In this document: piece after piece, positions 37,507-48,328 of the stretch | Layout of the letters: each line of letters begins with the position of its first letter | Position numbering within the stretch: the stretch's first letter is position 1 | Assembly (NCBI GenBank): GCA_020852835.1 | Contig: JADZAC010000030.1 | Location: 1 to 64,000 of the forward strand | Direction: 5' to 3' | Source of the DNA: Flavobacteriales bacterium | GTDB taxonomy: Bacteria; Bacteroidota; Bacteroidia; Flavobacteriales_F; PHOS-HE28 | DNA length: 64,000 nucleotides | Program-made: the position numbers and the translations under genes | The notes under the pieces: generated by a model | Databases searched by the model: none | What the model saw: the letters and a program-made list of their open reading frames with translations, nothing else | What the model was told of the DNA's origin: nothing

Positions 37507-40500
37507 ATGGCACACTTAGCCACCACCCACAGTGTGAGGTGTTACACTAGGACCTTGTCCCTCACATCCTTCGTATTGCTCACCTTGCTTTACGCAGGCC
37601 AGACCGCTATGGCCCAAACCACCTACTATGTTTCAACGGCCGGAAACGATGCCAGCAACGGAACCAGCCCAAGCACTCCTTGGAAAACCATTGGCAAAGT
37701 GAACACATTGAGCGGCAATTTGGCCTCCAATACCACGATCCGCTTCATGGCCGGCCAAACGTTCCGGGGTTCGATCGAACTCCACAATGGCAATGGCCTT
37801 ACGTTGGGCACGTACGGTACCGGAGCCCCGGCAATCATCAAAGGCAGCATCGCGGTACCTGACAATTGGATCGCGGATGGCGGAGGGCTGTACCATACCA
37901 CCCTTGACGCACCGGCAGGGAACTATGTGAGCCATGTATACCAAGGCGGCCAGTTGTTGCAATTGGCCCGCTACCCGAACGTGGACATCATCACCCCGGA
38001 AAATAGCTGGTTGTACAACGATGATGGCCACGCATTCATCCTAGACAACGAATTAGCACCAACCATTAACCGGCCTTTGGGCTATTGGAATGATGCCTGG
38101 GGGTGATCCGTTCCGCCAATTGGCAGTTGGAAATGCGGGAAGTGGACGCGTACACCCAGGATGGTAATGCCGGTAAACTTAAGGTCCATGATTACGGGGC
38201 CGGCATGGACTTGGGTGGTTATTCCTGGGGCTACTACCTGGTGAACAAAAAGGAGGAATTGAACGTGCCGGGGGAATGGTACTATGATCCCCTGGACAAC
38301 CGGCTTTATGTGCGGAGCCTACAAGCTGGCCAACCTCCGCAGGACATTGAGGCCACTGTGCATGACTATGGGTTCAAACCTGTCAATTGCATGGGTACCA
38401 CTGTTGAAAACCTGCAGTTCAGCCACTACCGCGTGGCAGGCATGTACATGTACGACTCGACCCCAAGTTTTGGCCTTACCATTGATGGGTGAGTCTTCAA
38501 AGACCTGATGCAGGGGATATGGGACTATTTCGTACTTGGAAAACACGGTCGTCTGGTGCAGAATTGCCTATTCGAAAACAATTACCTCTATGGGATAAAG
38601 GCGGATTGGAACAATGGTGAACTATCCAGTAACACGTTCAGGAACATCGGCCTTTGGCCTGGGCTGGGCGGTTTACCGCAAGCGTCGGGTGTTGGCACGC
38701 AACCACCCGGCAATGAATATGGTTCCTATTCGGGGGGTGTCATTGGGGGCAGCAACAATCAAATGCACGACAACCAGATTGAAGTTGTCGGCAACAATGG
38801 ATTGCTGTTCACAGGCTCCAATTCATCGGCGGAGCGAAACTACGTCAGCCAGGCAGTGTCCTTGCTGAACGATGGTGCGGGCATTACGTTCGACCACTGT
38901 GACCAATGCGGGGTACACGACAACATCGTGGTAGATTCACACGGCGCGTTGGACGGGGCCGCGAAAAATTCAGGCAACTACGAGCGAAAGGGCTATGGCA
39001 TCTATTTCGGCAACCACGATATACGGAACACCTTGGTGCAAGGCAATACTCTTACTGGTTGTGCTATTGGGATACTAGTGGACCACGGCCAACCCTTCCA
39101 AGGCAATGAGGTGTTGGACAATACGGTCTTCGATTGCTCGGAAAGCCAGCTTGCCGTGCAGGACCTGGGCCTACATGGAGGCTATTACCAACAGCAGTAT
39201 GATACCGAATTCAGCGGCAATGTCCTCTATTGCCTCAACAGCAAACAGGTTTGCCTCCACGAAGACCAGACCAATGCGGATTCGTACGCTGGTACCAACC
39301 CTTTCACGGATTTCGGCACCTATAACAACAACTACTATTTCAACCCCTTCAATGAGGCGGTGATCCATCAGCGCGGCTATTTCCCATATGCCGCCACGTT
39401 TGACCAATACACCTTGGGCACCAAGCCGCTCGTTCCATGGACCTTGGCCGGTTGGCAGGCACGGCCCGACAATCAGGATGCCGACTCGCACACCAGCCCG
39501 TTGCGATTGAACGACTGGAAAGCGGTTTCCTATTCCGCCTTGAACAATACCCTGTCGGCGGACATGGAACAACCCAGTGCGCCAACACAATGGGACGACC
39601 ATTGCGGCACCGTGGCCTATGTAACGGCAGGTACGGAACATTTCATCCATGCCACGGATTGTGTTTACCTGCAAAAGGACCAATCCGTTCCCGCTACCCC
39701 GGCCACCAACCAGGGCTGGTACAGCTTCAAGTTCCGCATGCGGTCGGACCACGCAACAGCGTTACAGCAAACACCGCTCTACAACACCACCGACAAATAC
39801 CAGCGGCCCAATATCTTCGGTGTTACCGACCAGTGGAGGAACTATGAACTGCTCGGCGATGCCAACAACATGCAGACCACGGCCCCTGCGGACGTGCTGC
39901 TCACGGCCTTCCAGGACCTGCAATATGCGGCAGAGGCCCAACCCAATTCCTCCCTTTACCTGGATGATGTGCAGGTGGCCAAAGTGGTGCTGGAGCCCGA
40001 CTACGACCAGCAGATCGCCCAGGAGCACATCCTCCGGTACAATTGCCCTATAGCCGATCCAAGTACGCAAAACGCGGGCGGCAGCTTCATCCCCGGCGTG
40101 GCCGGCCAGTGCTGGAGCGATGTATACGGCAACCATTATCCCGGCGATGTGGCCGTGGCCTTGCAGCCTTGGGAAAGCAAGGTGCTCTTCCTTGATCCCA
40201 CTTGCTGCCCGGCGGATATCACCGTCGCGAACAACACACTGTCAAGCAGCCTTGGCACCCCGGCCAATACCACTATTTCCAACACCACCTTGGCCATTGA
40301 AGGCGTATTTGTCGTGGACAATGAGCTGCTGATCTCCAATACCACGGTGTACATGAAACCCGGTGCCGAGATCACGGTGCAACCGGACGCTTTTTCCGTA
40401 CCGACAACGTGACCATGGAACGCTGCTTGGATGGAATGTGGAAGACCATCACGGCGAAAGAGAACTCCATTGTTCGTCTGTTCAACAGCACGTTCAAGGA

Positions 40501-42904
40501 TGCGGAGAACGTGGTGACGGCATTGGATGGCTCCACGGTCGTATTGAAAGAAAGCCAGTTCGTGGACAACCGCACCACCTTGTACATACCCGCCGTACCC
40601 GGTGTGCCGCAGAACGATGTGGCCGTATCGGTGATCGGGAACACCTTCCATAGCAGTGGCACATTGGCCCAGCCATACCCCGGCCAAACCACCGCAGTGG
40701 GCAGCGTGGGCTATGCCGCCGTGGATGCGAACAAAGCGGTGGTGGACCTTACCGGGGGCGGTAACGTGATCGACGGCATGGGCATGGGCATCGTGGGCAA
40801 CAATTGCAATCTGGACGTGGAGGGTTTCACCTTCAGGAACATCCAGCCCGATGCCGCTTATGGCACCAGTGCGGGCATTTACCTGAAGGGGCAGAACAGC
40901 ATCCTGGACCAACTGGGCTTCGGGCAGAACGGAAGTCCCAGCTTCGAGGATTGCGCCTTGGGCATCGTTACCGAGTTCGCGAACGTGAAAAGCAGAAACA
41001 ACAAGATGGTGGACGTGGGCGTGGGCTACCGGGTGAGCAACAGCGCGAACCGCACCGTGGAGCTCTCGGCCAACTACATCGATGCCGACTACCATGGCAT
41101 GGACCTGCGCATGAACGGCGGGGCAACCCAATTCCTGGTGCAGGACAACACCATCGATTTCGGGAACGTGAACGGCGGACCCTATCCCTACTGTTTCGGG
41201 ATCGTGGTGAACGAGGCCCAGGAACCCAACAACGATTCGAGGATCGTGGACAACACCATCCTCTTCAACGCCAAGCAGGCCTCGCGCGTGGGGATCGGCC
41301 TGCTGAGCGCCGGCAAATGGTTGGTGGCCGGCAACACCCTTACCATGGCCAGCAATTCCTTCAACTGGTACGGCATCGCCAACAACGGCTCGCGGACCCC
41401 CGAGATCAGCTGCAACACCATAACCGGCGCCAGCAGCACCAGCTTCCCCAACGAGAACCAGGCCGCCATCCTGAGCAATATGGGCATCGCGCCCAAGGTC
41501 AGTTGCAACGTGGTGGACAATACCGCGAACGGCTTGCTCTTCAACGGCGCGGCCACGGGCAACCCCCTGGTGCGCGGCAACGAGTTCCACCGCCACAAGT
41601 GGGGGCTGCACCTTTCGGCGAATGCCCTGATCGGTACCCAGGAGCGCAAGGGCAATTTGTGGTTTGACCCGCCCGCCGCTGGGGGGTGGGGGGCATGGTA
41701 TGAGAATATTCAGAATGCTCAACTATTCAAGTTCATGTACAACCCGGCCACAATCAACGGCGGAAGCACCGAGCCGCCTTCGTGGGAGCCGATTCAGTGG
41801 TTTCAACTAGCACCCGGTGCCAATTTCGCATGCTCCAACGGGCAGGGCGTTGATTATTGCAGCCAATTTGCCGCCGCCCAGGCAGGCCAGGAGGGCATTA
41901 CTGACCTGGACGAACAGATCGCCGCCGATAGTTTGGGGAACGACCCCTATACCGAGGAGAGCCGATGGATGCTGAGCGGCGGATTGTACCAAAAGTTGGA
42001 TGATGACCCTGCCTTGTTGGACAGCCTACCGGACATGGCGGACTTCCACCTCGAATTGCAGGGCAGCACCATCGCCGCCTTCAAGGCGATCGGCGACGAC
42101 CGATCGGCGCTCTATCACATGGACAGCACGGTGGTAACGCAGTTGCAGGCCAACCGGGTGCAGATCGAGGTACACATGAACCAGGTGAAAGACGAAATGG
42201 CCCTGTTGGACGATACCACGTTAACAGCGGCGGAGCGCAATGCGGTCATCGCCGGCATGGACGGTTACCGCCAGAACATCCAAACCCTCACCACGTGGAA
42301 CTCCACCGCTTTGGATGCGGCCCGCGCTTCCAAAGTGCAAAACGCCGATAGCGCGGGATCCGCCAATGATGGCATCGGAACAACGGAACTGATCGAGGCG
42401 AACCAAAAGGCGGTGAACAAGCTCTACTTGGCCGTGATCGCCAAAGAGGTGGAAGGCTTTACGACGGACCAAACGAACACCCTCTTCGCCATTGCCAACC
42501 AATGCCCCATGGTGGGCGGCAATGCGGTCTACCAGGCGCGCTCCTTGTACCGCACCATTGATGATGGCTACGCCTTCGATGACCCCTTGCTTTGCCTGCC
42601 CCACGGCATCATCGTGAAGAGTACGATAGCGGAGGACGCAAGTGCCATCGGCATCGTGCCCGACCCCGCATGGGACGAGGCGACCTTGGTCTTGGAAGAA
42701 CCTTTGGAAGAGCCTGGGACCCTTGTACTCTACAACGCGTTAGGCAAGGAAGTGATGCGCATGGCCGTTTCCCCTGACCAACCTCGTACATCCTTCGGCA
42801 TCGGCCGGCTGTCGCCTGGAATGTACCACTACCGCGTAGTTACATCCACCGGTTTGGCAGGCCTTGGCAAATGGTCCGTTGTACGCAATGCTTCCGGCAA
42901 ATGA
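37507..42904 (+). pseudogene. Broken right-handed beta-helix T9SS protein (two frameshifts, one in-frame stop)
   Basis: Read as one product, this encodes about 1800 residues: a signal peptide (MAHLATTHSVRC..., about 40 residues, ending AMAQ), parallel beta-helix repeats of the pectate-lyase type (NNYLYGIKADWNNGELSSN, then VVGNNGLLFTGSNSSAERNY), a second repeat region after 40.4 kb and a T9SS type A sorting domain at the end (LVLYNALGKEVMRM, then LSPGMYHYRVV). Three lesions break it: a frame change in the G5 run at 38099-38103, an in-frame TGA at 38490-38492 (between IDG and VFKDLMQ), and a frame change in the T5 run at 40391-40395. The reading continues cleanly on each side in the expected frame, and adding one base to each run restores it. 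The indels are therefore either pseudogene mutations or assembly errors; the TGA would stay. As a product it would be a surface or released adhesin or polysaccharide-active protein, activity unknown. Confidence 0.75.
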
Positions 42905-44424
42905 AAAGAAGCAATAAGTCCTTAGGCGTTGTTCTGTGGCCATTTGTGCTTGTGCTGCTCGCACCGGTCTACAGCCTCCACGCCCAAGGGGTGAACAACC
43001 TTTGGATGGGCGGCTATGAAAATGCTTCACCAAACCCCAATTTCGGTGGTGTGGACCTGGAATTCAGTTCCGGTAGTGCCGTCATCGCAGCAGTTGACCG
43101 AGGGATTGATTTCTCGCGGACCAACGCCAACATCACCGACTCCGCCGGAAACCTGCTCTTCAGCACCAACGGGGCCTACATCGCCAATGCCACCGGCGAT
43201 ACGATGCTGAACGGCGATGGGCTCAACCCAAGTTGGTACACTTCACTCTATCAAGATGGGTTGAATCTTTCACAGTCCAGTATGATCCTGCCCAAGCCGA
43301 ATGAACTAGGGATGTATTACCTTTTTCACGGCACCTTGGACGACGCACCCAACTCGAACGCACTTTTCCTATACCTCACCACCATCGACATGGCCTTGGA
43401 CGGCGGCTTGGGCGGTGTGGTGAACAAGAACCAGGTGTTGATCGCCGACACCTTGAACACGGGCAAGATCACCGCGGTGCGCCATGCCAATGGCCGCGAT
43501 TGGTGGGTGTTCTGCCATAAGAACGATACGAACATCTACTACCGCATCTTAGTCACACCCTACGGGGTGAACTTGGACGGCATGCAGGCCATCGGCGAAA
43601 TCCGCCCCAGTGATGTCGGCCAGGTCTGCTTTTCGCCCGATGGCAGCAGGTTCGCCTATTACTATGGCTCAAATACCGACTTGGAGGTCTTCGATTTCGA
43701 CCGATGCACGGGGCTGCTGGCCAACCCCGTGCATATTCCGATAGATGATTCGAACTTCGGGGGCGGTGCCGCCTTCTCGCCCAACAGTCGCTACTTGTAT
43801 GTTTCCTCCACGCTTGACGTGTACCAATTCGATACCGAGGCCCCCGACCTTGAGGCCTCCATGGTGCATATCGCGGCATGGGACAGTTTCTATTCCCCTT
43901 TCCCCCCCTTTGCCACCACATTCGATCTGGCGCAATTGGCCCCGGATGGTAAAGTATACATATCCACCGGCAACAGCACCCTGCGGCTGCATGTGATCCA
44001 CAACCCCGACGATCCGGGCTTGGCCTGCAACATGGAGCAGCACGGGGTGGTGCTGCCAAGACTTTTCTTCAACTCCCTGCCCAACCACCCCAACTATTTT
44101 TTAGGGCCGGTGGTGGGCAGCGTGTGCGATAGTTTGGACCTTGCCACCCGCATTCCCGGCCCCTCTCCGGGGGAGAGGGGGGTGGTGCGGGCCTCGCCCA
44201 ATCCCAGCGATGGGCGCTTTGTGCTGGACTACCCTGCACATGCCGGGGTGGGCTGGTTGGAGCTGCGGGACCTTGCCGGCCGCATGGTGTTGCACGAACG
44301 CATACCGCAGTGGAGCACCGTGCATGCGCTGGACCTGCACGGGCGGGCAGCGGGGATGTACCAATGCAGCCTGCGCTGGGGGTTGGAAAGCATGGGCACG
44401 CGGCTGATCATAACAGCGCCATGA
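42901..44424 (+). CDS. T9SS type A protein with a 7-bladed-propeller-like body
   Basis: The 507-residue protein has a signal peptide (MKRSNKSLGVVLWPFVLVLLAPVYSLHA), a body with propeller-like repeats (RDWWVFCHKNDTNIYYRIL, then GQVCFSPDGSRFAYYYGSN, then GAAFSPNSRYLYVSSTLDV) and a type A sorting domain (about 425-507; ASPNPSDGRFVLDYPA, then ELRDLAGRMVLHE, then AAGMYQCSLRW). The partner function is unknown. It starts inside the stop codon of the preceding gene (ATGA) and its own stop overlaps the next start (ATGA), so these genes are one transcription unit. A perfect palindrome (CCCTCTCC-GGG-GGAGAGGG, 44161-44179) is inside the coding sequence and encodes PSPGERG. A truncated paralog starts at 44752. 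Confidence 0.85.
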   Translation: MKRSNKSLGVVLWPFVLVLLAPVYSLHAQGVNNLWMGGYENASPNPNFGGVDLEFSSGSAVIAAVDRGIDFSRTNANITDSAGNLLFSTNGAYIANATGDTMLNGDGLNPSWYTSLYQDGLNLSQSSMILPKPNELGMYYLFHGTLDDAPNSNALFLYLTTIDMALDGGLGGVVNKNQVLIADTLNTGKITAVRHANGRDWWVFCHKNDTNIYYRILVTPYGVNLDGMQAIGEIRPSDVGQVCFSPDGSRFAYYYGSNTDLEVFDFDRCTGLLANPVHIPIDDSNFGGGAAFSPNSRYLYVSSTLDVYQFDTEAPDLEASMVHIAAWDSFYSPFPPFATTFDLAQLAPDGKVYISTGNSTLRLHVIHNPDDPGLACNMEQHGVVLPRLFFNSLPNHPNYFLGPVVGSVCDSLDLATRIPGPSPGERGVVRASPNPSDGRFVLDYPAHAGVGWLELRDLAGRMVLHERIPQWSTVHALDLHGRAAGMYQCSLRWGLESMGTRLIITAP

Positions 44425-44717
44425 ACCACCGCATCTTCGCCTTCCTGCTGGCATTCGCACCCTTCCTGGCCGCGGCTCAGCAACCGGAGCCCACACTTAA
44501 GCGGCCGGGGCTTGAGGGCTTTAACGCTGAAACAAGGACCGTGCTCTTGGCCAACCGCCCCATGGACGTGCCACAAGCCGATTGGCTGAAGCTGATGGCC
44601 AACCCGGTGAACGCTTCGCTGTTTCCCTTGCGCATCACCCAACCGATGTTGGACACCTTGGATGCGGGCAAATTGGACGCGCGGTTCCGCTATGTGTTGG
44701 TGCGGGAGGGGCGATGA
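44421..44717 (+). CDS. Small secreted protein (98 aa)
   Basis: The product has a signal peptide (MNHRIFAFLLAFAPFLAAA, then Q) and a mature part of about 79 residues with no recognised motif (LEGFNAETRTVLLANRPMDV, then WLKLMANPVNASLFPLRITQ). It begins at an ATGA overlap with the upstream T9SS gene, so it is translationally coupled and probably works with it. No T9SS sorting domain is visible; it is likely periplasmic. Confidence 0.6.
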   Translation: MNHRIFAFLLAFAPFLAAAQQPEPTLKRPGLEGFNAETRTVLLANRPMDVPQADWLKLMANPVNASLFPLRITQPMLDTLDAGKLDARFRYVLVREGR

Positions 44718-44751
44718 CCCGCGCCATCAACCCATGAACCATCCTGCGGCC

Positions 44752-45210
44752 ATGGAACGGAACCACCTGGTAACTTTGCTTGCCGCGCTTGTGCTTGTGC
44801 TGCTTGCACCGGTCTGCAGCCTCCATGCCCAAGGGGTGAACAACCTCTGGATGGGGGGGTTGAAGATGAATCCCCACCTCCTTGGGGCGGGGTGGACCTC
44901 GACTTCCTTTCAGGAGGCAAGGAAATAACCACCGTGGACCGCGAGATCGATTTTTTCAGGACCAACGCCAACATCACCGACACCGCCGGAAACCTGCTCT
45001 TCAGCACCAACGGGGCCTACATCGCCAACGCCACCGGCGATACCATGCTGAACGGCGCCGGGCTCAACCCCGCCTGGTACACCTCCCTCTACCCGAATGG
45101 CTTGCACATTGGCCAGGGCAGCTTGATCCTGCCCAAACCGGACCATCCGGGCACCTATTACCTGTTCCACGGCACGCTGGACGACCCATCCACCACGAGT
45201 GCCTTGGCCC
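44752..45210 (+). pseudogene. Truncated paralog of the 42901 T9SS protein
   Basis: The fragment repeats the start of the 42901 protein (signal peptide ending SLHAQGVNNLWMGG) and continues after a break as DREIDFFRTNANITDTAGNL, then SLILPKPDHPGTYYLFHGTL. A frame change lies in the G7 run at 44853-44859; one more G would restore the frame. Similarity to the full paralog (LPKPNELGMYYLFHGTLDD...) stops near 45.2 kb, where sequence from a minus-strand gene begins. It therefore has no body or sorting domain. The 3' boundary is approximate. It could be an ancient deletion or inversion, or a misassembly. Confidence 0.7.
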
Positions 45211-45691
45211 TGGCAGAACTGCCCGTCGGCGTATTTGAACGGGCCCATGGCATAGAGCGTGTCAACCACTACGCGCAGGCGTTGTACCAGGCCATGGCCC
45301 ACATCATAGGTGAATGCACCGTACGGGTGCCAGGCCCCATTGGCGTAATAGGCAATGCTTGCTGCGGTACCGTTCATCACGTAGCCACCCCCCCCCCTCC
45401 TACGAACAAGGTATCATGGTACACCACCGCCGTATATACGTAGTGCCCGAACAGGCCCAAGGTGTCCCAAGCCAGGCCGTTGTACCGCAACAAGGGAAGA
45501 TAGGCCGAATCGTTGATCGTCATCGGTTGGCCATACACGGCCGCCAGCAGCCAGTCGTGCAGGCTATCGGTATACACCAGGCTCAAACTGGTCGGGTTGA
45601 TGGCCGCACCCTCCCATTGGGAAAAGGCGGGCGGCGCGGCGGCCAGGACCAAGGCGGACACGGCGGCACGAAGGATTTTCTTGGCAGTCAT
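45210..45691 (-). pseudogene. Truncated secreted protein, partner of the upstream T9SS gene
   Basis: The fragment begins with a signal peptide (MTAKKILRAAVSALVLAAAPPAFS, then Q) and resembles the start of the gene at 63522. It then shows LRYNGLAWDTLGLFGHYVYT and, after a frame change in the C10 run at 45388-45397 (G10 on the coding strand), NGTAASIAYYANGAWHPYGA. The frame is restored by one added G. It ends where plus-strand paralog sequence begins, so it has lost its 3' part. The ATG is 3 bases past the stop of the T9SS gene at 45695, so it belonged to the same operon. The 3' limit is approximate. Confidence 0.7.
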
Positions 45692-45694
45692 GGC

Positions 45695-48268
45695 TCAGCG
45701 CATGGGCACCACCCGCGCGGTGCGTTGGTTGTCCACTACTACCAAGTACAGCGCGGAGGGTTGGCCAGTGAAGAGTATGCCTTCGCTGCGGCCCGCCGCA
45801 CTGCTTGCCCAACGCTCCAGCACCATGCGCCCTTGGGCATCGTAGATCCGCAGCGCGTGCATGCCGTCCGTAAGGCCCAACAAGGTGAGCTCACCGGAGG
45901 GAGACCACACCGTTCGCAGAGCAGTTCCGGAAAGCTGTTCCTCCATGCCATTATTCAGGCTCTTGAAGGTGGGGTTGTCATTGCAGAACTGCACAATGAA
46001 ACCGTCCGAATAGTCTCCGCTGGTTCCATCGAAGTTGTAGTTCTCATTGAAGAACATGGCACCCCATGTTATGCCTGCGAGCGGTATGGGCGTTTGCACC
46101 TGGCCGGTGGGCTGGGAAGTATAGCCTACCGCATACAAGCTGGTGCCCAGGTCGGCCAAGCCGGTCATATTTTCCGGTATGTACAAGCCGCCCCCCTGCC
46201 CGCCGAAATAGGTGCACCACTGCACCTGCTGCTGCCCATCGAAACGGATAAGGAAACCATCCTTGTTGTTGAACTGGGCGCTGGCATCGGGAACGAAGTT
46301 CGGCTGGTAGTACATGCCGTTCACGGAGGTCAACGGCAGCGTTGCATCATTTGTGTACCCTCCGATGGTCACCTGGGTGCCGTTGTTCTCCAGGGTAGTG
46401 ATGCACGAAGGGCTGTGCATGAGCTGCTGATTGCCGCCAAGGTCCGTGAACACGGGTCCTTCACCCAGGTAAGTGATCCACTGGGCCACATGGCTGTCCG
46501 ATCCGAAGCGGGCAATGAACCCGTTGCGGCCGGTTGCGGCGGGCACATTATCGAACCAGCCAGGGCCGTTCACCAAGGTGGGCAAGGTTCCGGACGTGCC
46601 CGTGATGAACAGGTCCCGGGGCGCTGCCATGCCTTGTGGGGCCAGGCTTTCATTGCCTGCACCGCCAAAATAAGTGGACCATTCCAGCAGGCCCGTTTCG
46701 CTGAACTGGGCAATGAACACGTCCCGGTTACTATGGTAATTCTCCAAAAAACTGCCGACCGGTCCTTGCACGGGCAGGCCGTTGCTCCGGGTATTGCCCG
46801 CCAGCACCAGGTCTTTGCCGGTGCACCGCACAATGGCAAAGTCCTCAGCGGCTACGCCACCGTAGTAGGCGCACCAATCCACACTGCAGTCCGGCTCGAA
46901 GAAGGCCAGGAAGGCATCCCGTTGGACATGGTTACTGCTGTACTGGTAGTTGCCGAACGGTGGCAGAAAGGCGCCCGGCGGCAATGTGTTGCCTTGCACC
47001 ACCCCGGAAATGGCGATCCGCCCATTCCAAGGCACCAGGTCGATCGCCTGCACCCATACGTTGCCAGCCCCGATGTAGGTGGACCATTGAATGGCGCCAT
47101 CCGTGTTTGAATACCGGCAAACAAACCCTTTGGACAGGGTATTGTTGCTGCTTTGGTCGTTGTACGCCCCGGCCAATGGCCAAGTAAGAAAATCTTGTGC
47201 ATCGGTGTTTCCGGCCAGGTACACCCGGTTGTTGGCGGCATCCACGGCCACCGAAGCGCCGGAGCTTTCACTATTGCCATTGCCGGGGTTGTTTCCACCT
47301 TGGTAGTTGGTCCAGATCAATTCGTGGTTGGCATTGAACCTGGTGAGGGTGGCCACGCTCGTACCGATTGATTGTGGGGTTAAGACCCCGCTCAAATGCG
47401 GGAAATTGGCCCAAGCAGAGGTGGAGCGCCCGGCCACGTAGATGTTGCCCGCGGCATCGGCCTTCACATCCTTGGGGAAATCGTACAACTCGGCCCCATA
47501 GAAGGTGCTCCAGCAGAGGCCGGGGGTATCGTAGGTGCAGCAGGGTATCATGGCCTGCGGGCCGATGACCAGCACCAGCGGAAGGTCATGATCGAAAACG
47601 CCGGAAGTAAAGGACACCATGCCAGTGCCATTGTCCACCACGTAATTGGCCGTCCAATTCACGGGGATCACATTGCCGAGGCTGTCCGCCTGGTACACCG
47701 TTGCGGCAGGCAACGTGAGACTTCGGCCCGCCAGCAGCAGGATCAAGTTGCCAGCGGTGTCCACGGCCATGCTGTCCTGCCCTTGAACATGCAGTTGAAT
47801 GTCACTGGGCGAGCCACCGGGCCGGATGCAATAGGCCATTTTCTGCCCATGCTGGCCGCTGTAAAAATGCAGGTCGATGTCGGGGAAGGCCTCCAAGTAG
47901 CTCAGCTTTCCGTATGGCTGCACGTTGGCTGCGCCATTGGGTCCGCACTGCGGCAGGTAGAAGTTGGCATGGTGGCTGCACGCAGAACTGGCAACAGGGT
48001 CCGGGTGGTTGGCTTTGGTGCCGGCAAAAGCCACATCGAACCGACGAAGGGTATCCAAACCTGCGGTGCTGTCCGGGCTGTTGTACACCAAGGAGAACAG
48101 GCCATCTTGGCGGAAATAGGTCTGTACGCCACCTTCCGTGTAATAAGAAATGCCCGGCACGGCATTGCCTTGGTCGTCCACCACCTGCCCTGCATTCGGC
48201 CACACGCTGTAATTGGCGTTGTCGCCGTCGCCCCAGGGGTCAGGCGGTATGTAGTACGGCTGGGCCAT
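45695..48268 (-). CDS. Large SBBP-repeat T9SS type A protein with phase-variable signal peptide
   Basis: The frame shown codes for 857 residues, beginning at MAQPYYIPPDPWG. That MAQ looks like a signal-peptide cleavage site (TATTAMAQ), not a true start: in-frame upstream codons read AAWLLTATTAMAQ, and the related protein at 60739 has MALAQYIPPD. The likely start is ATG at 48353, out of frame by one base because of (GA)13 at 48303-48328. The body has an N-terminal domain of the SBBP-associated type (GQVVDDQGNAVPGISYYTEG, then YCIRPGGSPSDIQLHVQGQD), SBBP-like repeats (AWANFPHLSGVL, LLEWSTYFGGAGN, VQWCTYFGGQGGG) and a type A sorting domain (about 790-857; TLLGLTDGMHALRIYDAQGR). It is exported by T9SS to the surface when in frame. 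The truncated gene at 45691 follows immediately. Confidence 0.82.
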   Translation of the reverse strand: MAQPYYIPPDPWGDGDNANYSVWPNAGQVVDDQGNAVPGISYYTEGGVQTYFRQDGLFSLVYNSPDSTAGLDTLRRFDVAFAGTKANHPDPVASSACSHHANFYLPQCGPNGAANVQPYGKLSYLEAFPDIDLHFYSGQHGQKMAYCIRPGGSPSDIQLHVQGQDSMAVDTAGNLILLLAGRSLTLPAATVYQADSLGNVIPVNWTANYVVDNGTGMVSFTSGVFDHDLPLVLVIGPQAMIPCCTYDTPGLCWSTFYGAELYDFPKDVKADAAGNIYVAGRSTSAWANFPHLSGVLTPQSIGTSVATLTRFNANHELIWTNYQGGNNPGNGNSESSGASVAVDAANNRVYLAGNTDAQDFLTWPLAGAYNDQSSNNTLSKGFVCRYSNTDGAIQWSTYIGAGNVWVQAIDLVPWNGRIAISGVVQGNTLPPGAFLPPFGNYQYSSNHVQRDAFLAFFEPDCSVDWCAYYGGVAAEDFAIVRCTGKDLVLAGNTRSNGLPVQGPVGSFLENYHSNRDVFIAQFSETGLLEWSTYFGGAGNESLAPQGMAAPRDLFITGTSGTLPTLVNGPGWFDNVPAATGRNGFIARFGSDSHVAQWITYLGEGPVFTDLGGNQQLMHSPSCITTLENNGTQVTIGGYTNDATLPLTSVNGMYYQPNFVPDASAQFNNKDGFLIRFDGQQQVQWCTYFGGQGGGLYIPENMTGLADLGTSLYAVGYTSQPTGQVQTPIPLAGITWGAMFFNENYNFDGTSGDYSDGFIVQFCNDNPTFKSLNNGMEEQLSGTALRTVWSPSGELTLLGLTDGMHALRIYDAQGRMVLERWASSAAGRSEGILFTGQPSALYLVVVDNQRTARVVPMR

Positions 48269-48301
48269 GGCTGTAGTAGCCGTTAGAAGCCACGCCGCCG
48301 T

Positions 48302-48328
48302 AGAGAGAGAGAGAGAGAGAGAGAGAGA
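48302..48328. repeat. (GA)13 dinucleotide repeat in the signal-peptide region
   Basis: An uninterrupted GA run (13 full units plus one base) lies between ATG 48353 and the MAQ site at 48268. On the coding strand it is (TC)13 and would encode alternating Ser-Leu. From 48353 to 48268 is 85 bases, one over a multiple of three, so adding one unit (or removing two) would put the ATG in frame with the body. Confidence 0.9.

Noticed and set aside
45314-47110. 598-codon plus frame opposite the SBBP T9SS gene
   Set aside because: Composition is shadow-like, and the minus strand has the SBBP repeats and sorting domain.
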